A stretch of 35,342 nt of DNA, from positions 315 to 35,656 of the forward strand of contig NZ_CAAKNY010000073.1 of assembly GCF_901212495.1 (NCBI RefSeq). Reading direction: 5' to 3'. Below are positions 24,729 to 33,734 of the stretch, in pieces. Below the pieces are notes generated by a model. That model was not told the DNA's origin, searched no databases, and worked only from the letters and a program-made list of their open reading frames with translations. Every line of letters begins with the position of its first letter. The first letter of the stretch is position 1. The position numbers and the translations under genes are program-made. This DNA is from Collinsella aerofaciens (GTDB taxonomy: Bacteria; Actinomycetota; Coriobacteriia; Coriobacteriales; Coriobacteriaceae).

Positions 24729-25616
24729 GTGGTTGATGATGCAATTCAATCTGAGCTGCTTTCTGCGGATTGGAATCAGGAATGGATGCGCCTGCAAGCT
24801 GGTCGGCGGCGGGCTGATGATCCTTTTGAGTGGGATAAGCGTGCTCGGCATTTTCGGCCGCTTGAGACTGCTCCGTATGCCCGGGACTTTATAAAGCTGT
24901 TAGCGTTAAAGCCTGGTGAATCCGTGCTGGATATGGGGTGTGGGGCTGGGTCGATTGCTATTCCGCTTGCTCAGGCTGGGCATTCCGTGATTGCTGCCGA
25001 CTTCTCTCCTGCCATGTTGGGCACCCTTGATGCCGGCATTGAGTATTACGGGCTCGAGGATCTTATTACGCCGCTTGAGCTTGCCTGGGATGACGATTGG
25101 GATCTGGTTGGGCCGGTCGCCAAGACTGTAGATGTCACCTTTGCCAGTCGCTCTGTCACCACGACCAACCTAAAAGGAGCGCTTGCCAAGCTTGATCGTA
25201 CGGCTCGTCGGCGTTGTGCCGTCACGATGGTCGCCAACTCGAGCCCGCGCTATGACCTGCACTTGATGAATGCCATCGGCGCCTCGGTTGCCTGCAGCAA
25301 TGGTTTTGTGTACGCCTTTAATATCCTCATTCAGATGGGTGCCCTGCCGCAGGTTACGTACTTTGAATCGCCTCGTCGCGATACCTTCGATAGCCTTGAG
25401 GCGGGTGTGGCGGACTTCTCCCGCATGCTCGAGCACGGTAACGAGGATAAGTTCGACCGTCTGCGCGACTACATCGCTCAACACATGATTGAGAACCCCC
25501 ATGCCGGTGAGCCGGGCTCCAAAGGGGTGCCGCAGGGGCGCTATATGCTCGATCATGTCCGCAAGGTCCGTTGGGCGTTTATCGCATGGGAGCCGGTCTC
25601 TTCGGGCCGTCCATAG
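24729..25616 (+). CDS. Class I SAM-dependent methyltransferase
   Basis: The 295-aa protein has the Rossmann SAM-binding motif I, VLDMGCGAGSIAIPLA, at about 66-81, followed by an acidic residue after the second strand (VIAADFSPAML). The N-terminal helix WNQEWMRLQA and the DPFEWDKRARHF segment occur in small methyltransferases of anaerobes that I know only as uncharacterised. The substrate is unknown. The start is GTG 24729, 7 nt after AGGAGG; longer in-frame starts run back through the terminator and leader and are rejected. Codon use differs from the neighbours, with many T-ending codons (GCT, CTT, CCT, GAT), hinting at acquisition. Expression is probably controlled by the leader. Confidence 0.85.
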   Translation: MVDDAIQSELLSADWNQEWMRLQAGRRRADDPFEWDKRARHFRPLETAPYARDFIKLLALKPGESVLDMGCGAGSIAIPLAQAGHSVIAADFSPAMLGTLDAGIEYYGLEDLITPLELAWDDDWDLVGPVAKTVDVTFASRSVTTTNLKGALAKLDRTARRRCAVTMVANSSPRYDLHLMNAIGASVACSNGFVYAFNILIQMGALPQVTYFESPRRDTFDSLEAGVADFSRMLEHGNEDKFDRLRDYIAQHMIENPHAGEPGSKGVPQGRYMLDHVRKVRWAFIAWEPVSSGRP

Positions 25617-25798
25617 ACCGCTTTCGGCTGCCATACACGTCCGCCTGTAACCCGCGCTGTTCTCCCGCTCGGCATCCGCATTCTTTTTGAACTGGGCAAA
25701 CACGCCCCACACCGCACCGTTCCTGCGCTATCGTGGGACAGCTCACGTAGATTAAGGCCCCATCGCGGGGCGCCCCATAACATAGAAAGCGAGAACCC

Positions 25799-26098
25799 AT
25801 GGCACTGACAGGAGCCCAGGTCAAGCAGCTTCGCAGCATGGCCCATCACCTCAACCCCGCCATCATCATCGGCAAGTCCGACATCAACGAGGGCACCGTC
25901 GAGCAGACGGTCGCCTACCTGGAGAAGCACGAGCTCGTCAAGTGCTCCGTACTCGATGGTTCCAGCCTTTCCGCCCGCGAGGCCGCCGAAGACCTTGCCG
26001 ATCGCTGCCATGCCGAGGTCGTCCAGGTTATCGGCCGCAAGTTCTCGCTGTATCGCGAGTCCTCGCGCAAGGATATCGAGAAGATTAAGCTCGTCTAA
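25799..26098 (+). CDS. yhbY: YhbY/CRS1-type RNA-binding protein
   Basis: The 99-aa protein is a single CRM (YhbY) domain: LTGAQVKQLRSMAHHLNPAI, then the GxxG-type IIIGKSDIN, and the C-terminal VVQVIGRKFSLYRES. Family members bind pre-50S ribosomal RNA and assist ribosome assembly. The ATG at 25799 has only a weak AGCGAG upstream. A strong terminator follows at 26138. It stands alone between the methyltransferase gene and the convergent regulator genes. Confidence 0.95.
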   Translation: MALTGAQVKQLRSMAHHLNPAIIIGKSDINEGTVEQTVAYLEKHELVKCSVLDGSSLSAREAAEDLADRCHAEVVQVIGRKFSLYRESSRKDIEKIKLV

Positions 26099-26137
26099 GA
26101 GCCAACGATCCGGCGAGTCAACATACATCAAGCTTGC

Positions 26138-26169
26138 GGGCGTCCGATCAATTCGGACGCCCATTTTTT
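26138..26169 (+). terminator. Terminator of yhbY
   Basis: GGGCGTCCGA (26138-26147) pairs perfectly with TCGGACGCCC (26153-26162), then A and six T. Its T-run overlaps the stop codon of the convergent regulator gene. Confidence 0.95.
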
Positions 26170-27523
26170 ATCGCTCGACGAGCACGCGGTTAAGCCTGCC
26201 CTCCACCAAGCGCTCGTACAGACGCCGCGTCTCGGGCTCGGGCACGCCATTGATCTGCTCCCGCAGGTGATGCATATGTCCACTGTACAGCTCGACGATA
26301 TCGCGTCTTCGCCCCGCCGCGCCGTAGACGCGCATAGCGCAACGCACCATGTCCTCGCGCGCCGTCTCTTGCCGCAGCCCCGACTCCACCAGCCATACCG
26401 CCGACTGCAGGTCGTTTTCTTCTAGAGCGGCATTCGCGCCCCGAATCATGCAGTCGATATACTTCGATTCCATAATGCGCCGCATACGCAAAAAGTAGGT
26501 GGGATTACAGCCATTGGGAACATACAACGGGCCGGCGTAGAGCTGCTCGATCTTAAGGCACAGCTCGATCAGATGGGGTCCGCGCGCACCCGTGCGATTT
26601 CCCAAAACTTCGCGGCTTATCTGATCAAACAACCGCACGTCGGTCTTGACGTAATCGCCGTTAAGCCCAATGCACTCATTTTGGATCAGCACACACGATT
26701 TGCCGTCCGGTGTCGGCCCCAAGGCCGAACGCAGGCGCGATATCGTCGAGTATAGATTATTACGAGCGCTATTGAACTCGGCATGGGGCCACAGCTCCAT
26801 AGCCAGCGTCTCGCGGTCTACCAGGGCATCTATGCCCAGTGCAAGCCGCTCGGCAAGCGTCGCCGCTTTCTTGCGGCGCCACATCTTATCCGTGATGGGA
26901 AACCCGTCGCGCTCGGCGCGAAACGCCCCAAACATACGGATCTCGATATGGTCAACCACATCGACACCCTCGGCATCACCGGCCTGGAACAGACGCTCGC
27001 CTTCGCCCTCAAAGTCGTCACGCAGCGAATACCGCGACAGCTCGCGCACCGGGAGCTTCTTTCGAATTCTAGCAGCCGGCTCGCCCAGACAATGCATCGC
27101 AAGACGCGCAAACAGCCGATACGATGGATCCAAAATCCCTGGGCGGTTCATGGACATCCAGGCTGCAAGGTCGCTGTCGCGGCCCGCGGAGGCCAAATGC
27201 AGCGCCACCATCCAAGCCTCGGCACCACCGACCTGCGTCCGACTCAAATCGAGCAGCTCCGCCTCTTCGCGCACCGATACCATCGATGTATTGCGTAAGT
27301 ACGCCGCGCGCTCTAGCAGCAGTGCGTTGTCGCGTATGTATCCAATCGATTCCTCGGCAAGCCTAAGCACCTGCACCGCACGGAATTTGGCATTGACCGG
27401 ACGCCCCTCGGCCAGCGACTGCCAGCCTTCCAGTATCAAGCCAAACAACTGGACTTGATTGTCACGCACGCGCACGGCAAAACGGTCGAGCTCATTGAAT
27501 GCCTGCTCGTCGGTCACCGGCAT
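26168..27523 (-). CDS. SARP/BTAD transcriptional regulator, C-terminal half of a split gene
   Basis: 451 aa. Residues 1-190 are helical repeats. Residues 192-300 are an OmpR-like winged helix of the SARP type (HIEIRMFGAFRAERDGF, WRRKKAATLAERLAL, LWPHAEFNSARNNLYSTISR with RLRSALG). From about 300 on comes the bacterial transcriptional activation (BTAD) helical domain. Its ATG lies inside the 8-bp tandem repeat 27517-27538 and overlaps the upstream ORF by 10 nt in another frame. No Shine-Dalgarno precedes it. Deleting one 8-bp unit fuses it in frame to the ATPase ORF as ...RRLLAGMPVTDEQAF, giving 999 aa, which suits an ATPase-plus-SARP regulator. It is best read as part of one frameshifted or phase-variable gene; weak coupled translation is the alternative. 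Confidence 0.82.
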   Translation of the reverse strand: MPVTDEQAFNELDRFAVRVRDNQVQLFGLILEGWQSLAEGRPVNAKFRAVQVLRLAEESIGYIRDNALLLERAAYLRNTSMVSVREEAELLDLSRTQVGGAEAWMVALHLASAGRDSDLAAWMSMNRPGILDPSYRLFARLAMHCLGEPAARIRKKLPVRELSRYSLRDDFEGEGERLFQAGDAEGVDVVDHIEIRMFGAFRAERDGFPITDKMWRRKKAATLAERLALGIDALVDRETLAMELWPHAEFNSARNNLYSTISRLRSALGPTPDGKSCVLIQNECIGLNGDYVKTDVRLFDQISREVLGNRTGARGPHLIELCLKIEQLYAGPLYVPNGCNPTYFLRMRRIMESKYIDCMIRGANAALEENDLQSAVWLVESGLRQETAREDMVRCAMRVYGAAGRRRDIVELYSGHMHHLREQINGVPEPETRRLYERLVEGRLNRVLVER

Positions 27524-29175
27524 GCCGGCATGCCGGCAAGCAGGCGCCGCGCCGATAATACCATGCGCACCCAGATGGCGAGCGCTCGGATTCCACGCGC
27601 TTCGAGTGCCTCGAGCGTCATGGCCATCTCGTCATCACGCTCGTCAGTCCCTGCATACGACCCATCAAATAGCTCCGTCAACATGCGGTCCGCCCGCACA
27701 AACGTCCCCGCGATATCGAGCTCACAATCGTAGGCCTTATCCGTTTTGAGCCCCGCGAGGATCTCACCGCCCTTCGCCCGCTCGGTCAGCCCATGCTTTA
27801 TCTCGAAATGTGCGGACAGCATGTCGAGTGCGGCACAAGACGCCTCACTTTCCAACGCTGTATGGCTCACCGGAAGCCCCAGACCACTATCTCCATAACA
27901 GGCGGCCGTAAACGCGTGCGCCACCTTCCACGACACGGAATCGAGCTCGCAAATCGCTTGCTCGCCCGCACGCTCGATAAGTGAGGCCATATACCGCGCG
28001 AGCTTTGTATTGGAGACGCTCACCGCCGCCAGATAGATGCCGAGCGCCTCGTCAGGCGTCGGCTCCGATGCCCGGCCATCTGCCTCGGTCTTTCCCAACG
28101 CCGCGCGGCAGACATCCCCTCCATGCCCCGTCAGGGCCAGATCGACCCCATACTGCCCGGCAAGCTCCAACACCGCGCTGCGGTCCAAAAACGCGTCGGC
28201 GAGTCCCATCGCGGTATCGCAGCGCCCCGCTTTAATCAATATACGCGCCGCCCGCACAACGAGTTCGGGGCGAATTTCGGCGACCAGCTTGCGCAATCGC
28301 AGGCGTGCGTTGTCCTCGGTACCCAAGCAGGTAAAGCTCCGGCCTGCCGGATCAACGCCAAAAATGGGATAATCGCGAACAAGATAGGACTGGTCAATCG
28401 CCGAAAGCCTAACACCGCAAGCCTCGAGCTCCGAAATATTGCCCTCACCCATTAAGACCATCAAGCATGCCACACTAAACAGGGCGTTGTTCTCGAGCGA
28501 CGCCAGATCAACAAGTGCCGCACCGTAGATATTGACGATCTCGTTTTCGAGCGTCTGGGCAACGTCTCCCTGCCCGTATAATCCCGACTGCATAGCCGAG
28601 ACGAGCTCGGGCACGCCCTGCGTAAGCTGATAGAAGTCGAGCGATGTGCTGATCGAAAACGCCGATGCCCACGCCGAATACTCGTAGGCATGCACCTTGA
28701 GCATCTGCGCGTTGACTTTAATCGAATCGCCCAATCCATGAATCAGATGGCGATTCGAAGGACGGCAGCTCATAAAGACCCCAACCCCCATGGCACGCAG
28801 GCTTCGGATTCGGTCGATCAGCTCCTCGGTCTCGCTCTGGCTGAGGTTAGGCACGTTATCGATTGCAATCAGGGAGTGCGGCTTGTCCTTAAGCTCTTCG
28901 GTAACGACCTCGAGCTGCATAAACACCTCGCGCCCAATGGCGCGGTCTGCCTCGATGATCCGCACGGGGCCTCGCGTCGGATCGCTTTTAACCTCTTGGG
29001 CATACTGCAGCAGCACCGAGGTTTTCCCAAAGCCATCAGGCGCGTAGAGAACTACGATGCCGGCCTTTCGGCCCTTGGCGATAAGTTCATTCATCAAGCG
29101 ATCGCGCCGCACCATATAACTACTGCCCAGCGGCATAAGCTCGAGGTCGTCCATATTGCCCAACTCGTTAACCAT
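27514..29175 (-). CDS. STAND-type ATPase, N-terminal half of the split SARP regulator
   Basis: 553 aa. A P-loop (APDGFGKTS, residues 45-53) and a Walker B-like strand (LIAIDNVPN, 102-110) identify a signal-transduction ATPase of the MalT/AfsR type, followed by helical repeats. The ATG at 29175 follows GAGGAG at 6-nt spacing. The frame ends in MPACR then TGA, within the CCGGCATG tandem repeat. Without one repeat unit it continues into the winged-helix/BTAD ORF. Alone, this half has no DNA-binding domain and could at most sense a ligand or interfere with the other half. The regulated genes are not evident from the neighbourhood. Confidence 0.8.
   Translation of the reverse strand: MVNELGNMDDLELMPLGSSYMVRRDRLMNELIAKGRKAGIVVLYAPDGFGKTSVLLQYAQEVKSDPTRGPVRIIEADRAIGREVFMQLEVVTEELKDKPHSLIAIDNVPNLSQSETEELIDRIRSLRAMGVGVFMSCRPSNRHLIHGLGDSIKVNAQMLKVHAYEYSAWASAFSISTSLDFYQLTQGVPELVSAMQSGLYGQGDVAQTLENEIVNIYGAALVDLASLENNALFSVACLMVLMGEGNISELEACGVRLSAIDQSYLVRDYPIFGVDPAGRSFTCLGTEDNARLRLRKLVAEIRPELVVRAARILIKAGRCDTAMGLADAFLDRSAVLELAGQYGVDLALTGHGGDVCRAALGKTEADGRASEPTPDEALGIYLAAVSVSNTKLARYMASLIERAGEQAICELDSVSWKVAHAFTAACYGDSGLGLPVSHTALESEASCAALDMLSAHFEIKHGLTERAKGGEILAGLKTDKAYDCELDIAGTFVRADRMLTELFDGSYAGTDERDDEMAMTLEALEARGIRALAIWVRMVLSARRLLAGMPACR
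27517..27538. repeat. 8-bp tandem repeat (CCGGCATG, 2.75 copies) at the ORF junction
   Basis: The 22 bp read CCGGCATG twice and then CCGGCA. The unit length is not a multiple of three, so gain or loss of a unit changes frame. Loss of one unit joins the two regulator ORFs. This is the layout of a slipped-strand switch or of a recent 8-bp duplication. Confidence 0.9.
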
Positions 29176-29558
29176 ACCCGCTCCTCAACTCGACCACATG
29201 AACAGCGTAACGTTAGACCATATGTATCGCTAGATGAATAACGCGATGCTACGGTATGGGATGTTTGTTGGTACGCAAATGGCAAGTTTTTGTTCAGCGT
29301 GGTCCGATTGAAACTTATCCCCCAACCAATCAATCTTTGCGCAGGTCAATGCACTTGCTAGCTTGTCCCATTCTTTGGCAGTGTACCTCAAATGAGCGCT
29401 GTTCAATTATGTTGCGCAACTCACCTAACGCCAGCTACCGTCTGCGACCTTTTCGTAGCATTTCTGCATAGTATCTGTTATGGAATGAATCATGTTTCAC
29501 CAGACGCACCCGTCAAGTTCGCGGCAAGATTTTCCTCGAGCACACGGCGCACGCTCAG
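29176..29558. other. AT-richer intergenic region upstream of the SARP regulator
   Basis: About 380 bp between the regulator start and the nagB terminator. It is visibly richer in A/T than the genes around it, has no convincing reading frame with a ribosome-binding site, and holds no strong dyad. It must contain the regulator promoter; I cannot place it with confidence. Confidence 0.4.
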
Positions 29559-29588
29559 CAAAAAAGGCCCCCGCAAAGCGGAGGCCTT
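29559..29588 (-). terminator. Terminator of nagB
   Basis: AAGGCC-CCGC pairs with GCGG-GGCCTT (29564-29574 with 29578-29588, one mismatch) around an AAA loop, and on the minus strand is followed by a T-run. It lies 32 nt past the nagB stop. Confidence 0.92.
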
Positions 29589-29620
29589 CGGCAAAGCTAT
29601 GTCGAGGTGATAGGCTATCG

Positions 29621-30349
29621 CTACTCGCAGAGCGAAAGGGCGGCCTCGTCGGCAACGACAACACAGTTGGTGTGCAGTTGCAGGATCGAGGCAGGGCACT
29701 CGGGGGTAACCGGACCATAGCACATGTCATGCACGGCCTGTGCCTTGGCCTCGCCGTTGGCGACGACCAGGATCATGCGGGCATACATGATGGTCTGAGT
29801 GCCCATGGTATAGGCCTGACGAGGCACGTCGTCGATGCTGTTGAACAGGCGGCTGTTGGCCTGAATAGTGCTCTCGGTAAGGTCGACACAGTGCGTACCC
29901 TTGGAGAAGTGGTCATCGGGCTCGTTGAAGCCAATGTGACCGTTGTTACCGATGCCGAGCAGCTGCAGATCAGGGTAACCGGCAGCAGCGACGATCTTGT
30001 CGTACTCAGAGCAGGCAGCGGCAGCGTCGGGATTGGAGCCATCGGGCACATGCGTGTTGTTCAGGTCGATGTTAATGTGATCGAAGAAGTTCTCACGCAT
30101 AAAGTAGTGGTAGCTCTGGGGATCGTCGTGCGAAAGGCCACGATACTCGTCGAGGTTGTAGGTGCTGACCTCGGCAAAGTCGACGTCACCCTTCTCGTAC
30201 CAAGCGGCGAGCTGCTTGTAGGCGCCAATCGGGGTGGAGCCGGTGGCAAGACCCAGCACGCAATCGGGCTTGAGGATAACCTGGGCCGAGATGATATTGG
30301 CGGCCTTACGGCTCATATCCTCGTAGTCTTTAGCTTTAATGATCTTCAT
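29621..30349 (-). CDS. nagB: Glucosamine-6-phosphate deaminase
   Basis: Converts glucosamine-6-phosphate to fructose-6-phosphate and ammonia, feeding amino sugars into glycolysis. The 242-aa protein starts MKIIKAKDYEDMSRKAA and has GLATGSTP (phosphate loop), STYNLDEYRGL with the catalytic Asp, LLGIGNNGHIGFNEP with the active-site His region, and the usual C-terminus. ATG 30349 follows AAGGA. An upstream in-frame ATG at 30397 would add 16 unlikely residues. The leader is GC-rich with several small hairpins. I looked for a glmS-type ribozyme and did not find one. It lies downstream of the PTS IIA gene on the same strand, separated by a probable terminator. Confidence 0.96.
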   Translation of the reverse strand: MKIIKAKDYEDMSRKAANIISAQVILKPDCVLGLATGSTPIGAYKQLAAWYEKGDVDFAEVSTYNLDEYRGLSHDDPQSYHYFMRENFFDHINIDLNNTHVPDGSNPDAAAACSEYDKIVAAAGYPDLQLLGIGNNGHIGFNEPDDHFSKGTHCVDLTESTIQANSRLFNSIDDVPRQAYTMGTQTIMYARMILVVANGEAKAQAVHDMCYGPVTPECPASILQLHTNCVVVADEAALSLCE

Positions 30350-30547
30350 TACGCGTCCTTTCTCGTACAAGAGAGGCAAGGCTCCCCTTACAAGCACTTG
30401 CCCGCGGCCCGCGTCGGCCGCAACAAACGTGTGCGGCCACCAGGGCGAGGTCGCGTAATGTATATGTCTCGTGTCTACCCGCGTCGAGGCCCCTGCCCGT
30501 CCACGGTGACCCGAAGCCTTTTAGCCTCGGACAGTTTTCATCTTGCC

Positions 30548-30581
30548 ACGGAGGGCGTCCTCTTTCAAGGGCGCCCTCCGT
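30548..30581 (-). terminator. Probable terminator of the PTS IIA gene
   Basis: ACGGAGGGCG (30548-30557) pairs perfectly with CGCCCTCCGT (30572-30581), 41 nt past the stop of the PTS gene. No T-run follows on either strand, so termination here is less certain. Confidence 0.5.
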
Positions 30582-30621
30582 AAACGTGTTTGAATTGTAG
30601 GCTAAAGGCCGAGCGCACTCA

Positions 30622-31119
30622 CTAGCGCTCGCGAGCGACGATAAGTTGGTCCATCTCCTCGACATGCTCGCCAATGGAGCCCTTGATGCTCGAGAACTCA
30701 ACGGAGTTGCACACCAAGATAGGAACCGTCACATCGTAACCCTCGGCAGCAATTGCCTCGCGATCGAATTCGATGAGCACATCGCCCTTATGGACGACAT
30801 CACCCACCTGGGCATGCACGTTAAAATGCTTGCCCTCAAGCTGAACAGTATCCAAACCAACGTGGATGAGCACGTCTAGGCCATCGACCGTATTGAGTGC
30901 AACGGCGTGTCCCGTGGGAAAAATGGCCTCGACCTTGGCGTCTGCCGGCGCAATCACGCGCGTGCCGGTAGGCTGAATCGCCACACCCTGGCCCAAAAGG
31001 CCGGTGGCAAACGTCTGGTCATTGACCTCGGACAACGGAATGACGTCGCCCGAGATGGGAGCATCCAACGTAAGGACTCGACCACGCATACCAAAAGACC
31101 TTAGGACTTTAGTGAACAT
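30622..31119 (-). CDS. crr: PTS glucose-type IIA component
   Basis: A 165-aa stand-alone EIIA(Glc)-type phosphocarrier. It takes phosphate from HPr onto a histidine and passes it to a membrane IIB/IIC partner. His86 in LDVLIHVGLDTVQL is the phosphorylation site and His71 (PTGHAVAL) the partner residue; the 15-residue spacing equals that of E. coli His75/His90. VIAPADAKVEAIF matches the family core. ATG 31119 follows GAGGGGGAG; an internal ATG 10 codons later is a weaker alternative. It sits between nagB and glmM, so its cognate sugar may be an amino sugar. No IIB/IIC gene is in the window. Confidence 0.9.
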   Translation of the reverse strand: MFTKVLRSFGMRGRVLTLDAPISGDVIPLSEVNDQTFATGLLGQGVAIQPTGTRVIAPADAKVEAIFPTGHAVALNTVDGLDVLIHVGLDTVQLEGKHFNVHAQVGDVVHKGDVLIEFDREAIAAEGYDVTVPILVCNSVEFSSIKGSIGEHVEEMDQLIVARER

Positions 31120-31190
31120 GCTCCCCCTCGGACATACCAATCAATCACAATAGCGTTAACAGTTTACCACTTGGCACCCGTTATTGACCA

Positions 31191-32528
31191 TTAGGGAAGT
31201 TCGCGCTTGACAACCTCGACGATATCGTCGACGACGCGCTGGGTCAGCTCGTGCGTCTCCGCCTCGGCCATAACGCGAACCAGCGGCTCGGTACCGCTCG
31301 GGCGTACCAAGATGCGGCCGCGACCATTGAGCTCCTTCTCGGCGGCAGCGACGGCGTCCCAAATGGGCTGGCAATCGTCCAGGCCGGCCTTGTTGTCCGA
31401 ATGCACGTTGACGAGCACCTGCGGGTATTTCTTCATGATGCCGGCAAGGTCGGTGAGCGTGCGGCCGGTGCGCTTGAGCACGGCCAAAAGCTGCAGGGCC
31501 GTCACCAAGCCGTCGCCGGTGGTGTTGTGCTCCAGGAAGATGATGTGGCCGGACTGCTCGCCGCCGATGACGGCGCCATCCGCGAGCATGCGCTCCAAAA
31601 CGTAGCGGTCGCCCACGGCGGTCTGCACCATCTCAAAGCCCTGCTCCTTCATGGCGATGGAGAAACCGAGGTTGCACATAACGGTCGAGACGATCTCGGA
31701 GTTGGCGAGCTTGCCGCGAGCAGCAAGGTCGGAGCCGCAGATGGCCAGGATGTAGTCGCCATCGATTTCGTTGCCCTCACTGTCCACGAACAGCACGCGA
31801 TCGGCGTCGCCGTCGTGGGCCAGGCCGATATCGGCGTGGGTGCGCAGCACGAGCTCGCGCAGGGGCTCAAGGTGCGTGGAGCCGCACTCAACGTTAATGT
31901 CAGTGCCGCAGTAATCGGTGTTGATGGCATGGACCGTGGCGCCCAGGCGCTGCAGCGCGGCAGGCGTGGTCTGGCACGAAGCGCCGTGGCCACAGTCGAC
32001 GGCAACAACCAGTCCGTCGAGCTTAAGACCGTCGAGCGTGCTGATGGCATGATCGACATAGGCCTTGCGGGCATCCTTCATCTTGATGATGTGACCCACA
32101 CCGGCGCCGGTCGGCAGCGTGTCGGCAGCCATGGCCTCCTCGGACATCACCCAGGCGCTGATCTCCTCCTCAACCGCGTCGGGAAGCTTCATGCCCTTGC
32201 GACTAAAGAACTTGATGCCGTTGAACTCCGGCGGATTATGCGAAGCGGAGATGACGATGCCGCCGTCAAGCTCGTTTTGAACGGTAAGCAGTGCCACGGC
32301 CGGCGTAGGGATAACGCCGCAGCAGTGCGGACGACCGCCCTCGGCCATGATACCGGCGGTCAGAGCACTCTCGAGCATAGTGCCCGAAAGACGCGTATCG
32401 CGGCCGATACAGATGTCCGGACCAAGGAACTTGGTCGCCGCACGACCCAGGCGAAACGCGAGGTCGCACGAAAGATCGGCGTTGGCGACGCCACGGACGC
32501 CATCGGTACCGAAGATGTTCTGGGGCAT
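31191..32528 (-). CDS. glmM: Phosphoglucosamine mutase
   Basis: Interconverts glucosamine-6-phosphate and glucosamine-1-phosphate on the way to UDP-GlcNAc for peptidoglycan. The 445-aa protein starts MPQNIFGTDGVRGVAN. It contains IGRDTRLSG, the phosphoserine loop VISASHNPP with Ser96, the Mg-binding AHDGDADR near residue 240, and the C-terminal phosphate-binding ILVRPSGTEPLVRVMAE. ATG 32528 follows AAGGAG at 8-nt spacing. It is followed 71 nt later by the PTS IIA gene. A strong terminator (32585-32620) separates it from the ribosomal genes upstream. Confidence 0.97.
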   Translation of the reverse strand: MPQNIFGTDGVRGVANADLSCDLAFRLGRAATKFLGPDICIGRDTRLSGTMLESALTAGIMAEGGRPHCCGVIPTPAVALLTVQNELDGGIVISASHNPPEFNGIKFFSRKGMKLPDAVEEEISAWVMSEEAMAADTLPTGAGVGHIIKMKDARKAYVDHAISTLDGLKLDGLVVAVDCGHGASCQTTPAALQRLGATVHAINTDYCGTDINVECGSTHLEPLRELVLRTHADIGLAHDGDADRVLFVDSEGNEIDGDYILAICGSDLAARGKLANSEIVSTVMCNLGFSIAMKEQGFEMVQTAVGDRYVLERMLADGAVIGGEQSGHIIFLEHNTTGDGLVTALQLLAVLKRTGRTLTDLAGIMKKYPQVLVNVHSDNKAGLDDCQPIWDAVAAAEKELNGRGRILVRPSGTEPLVRVMAEAETHELTQRVVDDIVEVVKRELP

Positions 32529-32575
32529 AGGATCGCTCCTTCCCAAGTGGGCAAAACGCAGCCGCCCACCCTAGT

Positions 32576-32620
32576 CGAAAAGAAAAGCGGGACCCGCCGA
32601 GCAATCGGCAGGCCCCGCTT
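32576..32620 (-). terminator. Terminator of the rplM-rpsI operon
   Basis: A long stem (AAGCGGG/CCCGCTT at 32585-32591 with 32614-32620, extended by CC/GG and GCCGA/TCGGC) with loop GCAA. On the minus strand it is followed by TTTTCTTTTC. It lies 30 nt past the rpsI stop. Confidence 0.93.
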
Positions 32621-32650
32621 GTACATTGTATCTCGTAAGGAGATAAAACC

Positions 32651-33046
<396 letters not shown>

Positions 33047-33048
33047 CT

Positions 33049-33492
33049 TTAAGCCTCCAGCTCAATCTTCGTGGGGTTCTGGGCAGCGTGCGGATGCTCG
33101 GCACCAGCGTAGACCTTAAGCTTGGTCATCTGGGCACGGCCGAGGGTGGACTTGGGCAGCATGCCGCGAACGGCGCGCTCGATGACCTTCTCCGGGTGCT
33201 TCTCCATAGCCTGGCGGAAGCTCTCAGCCTTGAGGCCGCCGTTGTAGCCGCTGTGGCGATAATAGGTCTTCGTGTCGGCCTTGTTACCGGTAAGCTGGAC
33301 CTTATCGGCGTTGATGACGACGACGAAGTCGCCGCAGTCGCTGTTGGGCGTGAACTGGGGCTTGTTCTTACCGCGCAGGATCATTGCGATCTGGGTGGCA
33401 AGACGGCCCAGGACAGCACCATCGGCGTCGACGAGAACCCAGTTGCGCTGGACCTCGCCCTGCTTGGCGTAGTGAGTCGATTTCGAAATCAC
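33049..33492 (-). CDS. rplM: 50S ribosomal protein L13
   Basis: 147-aa L13: [48 protein letters not shown] and [12 protein letters not shown] are all diagnostic. The start is a GTG at 33492, 6 nt after GGAGGAG. It is first gene of the rplM-rpsI operon, with a near-consensus promoter at 33559-33586. The 5' leader of about 60 nt might bind a ribosomal protein, but I see no strong conserved hairpin. Confidence 0.98.
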   Translation of the reverse strand: MISKSTHYAKQGEVQRNWVLVDADGAVLGRLATQIAMILRGKNKPQFTPNSDCGDFVVVINADKVQLTGNKADTKTYYRHSGYNGGLKAESFRQAMEKHPEKVIERAVRGMLPKSTLGRAQMTKLKVYAGAEHPHAAQNPTKIELEA

Positions 33493-33558
33493 TTAGACTC
33501 CTCCATGTACAGTACGTGTTGTTACAGAGATTCACGGGGCTCTGCAAGTAACCCGTCC

Positions 33559-33586
33559 ATATTACCCCGCTCGCCGCCCGAGTCAA
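33559..33586 (-). promoter_or_regulatory. Promoter of rplM-rpsI
   Basis: On the minus strand TTGACT (33586-33581) and TAATAT (33564-33559) are separated by 16 bp. Both boxes are close to the housekeeping sigma consensus and predict a leader of about 60 nt. Confidence 0.75.
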
Positions 33587-33734
33587 CAGGTGTTTTGGCT
33601 CCGACCAGAGTTTCTGCACATGTCATCCACGCCCAGTGATTTTTCTGGGACGGGGCTTAAATAATCATGTAATGCGCGAGCGGTGCTTTGCCCCATGCGG
33701 TTTTACTTCACACACGGACCATAATGCCGCGAAT

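Noticed and set aside
30350..30621. glmS-type ribozyme or amino-sugar riboswitch before nagB
   Set aside because: Small hairpins are present, but I could not find the conserved core of the glmS ribozyme, and that element belongs to glmS, not nagB.
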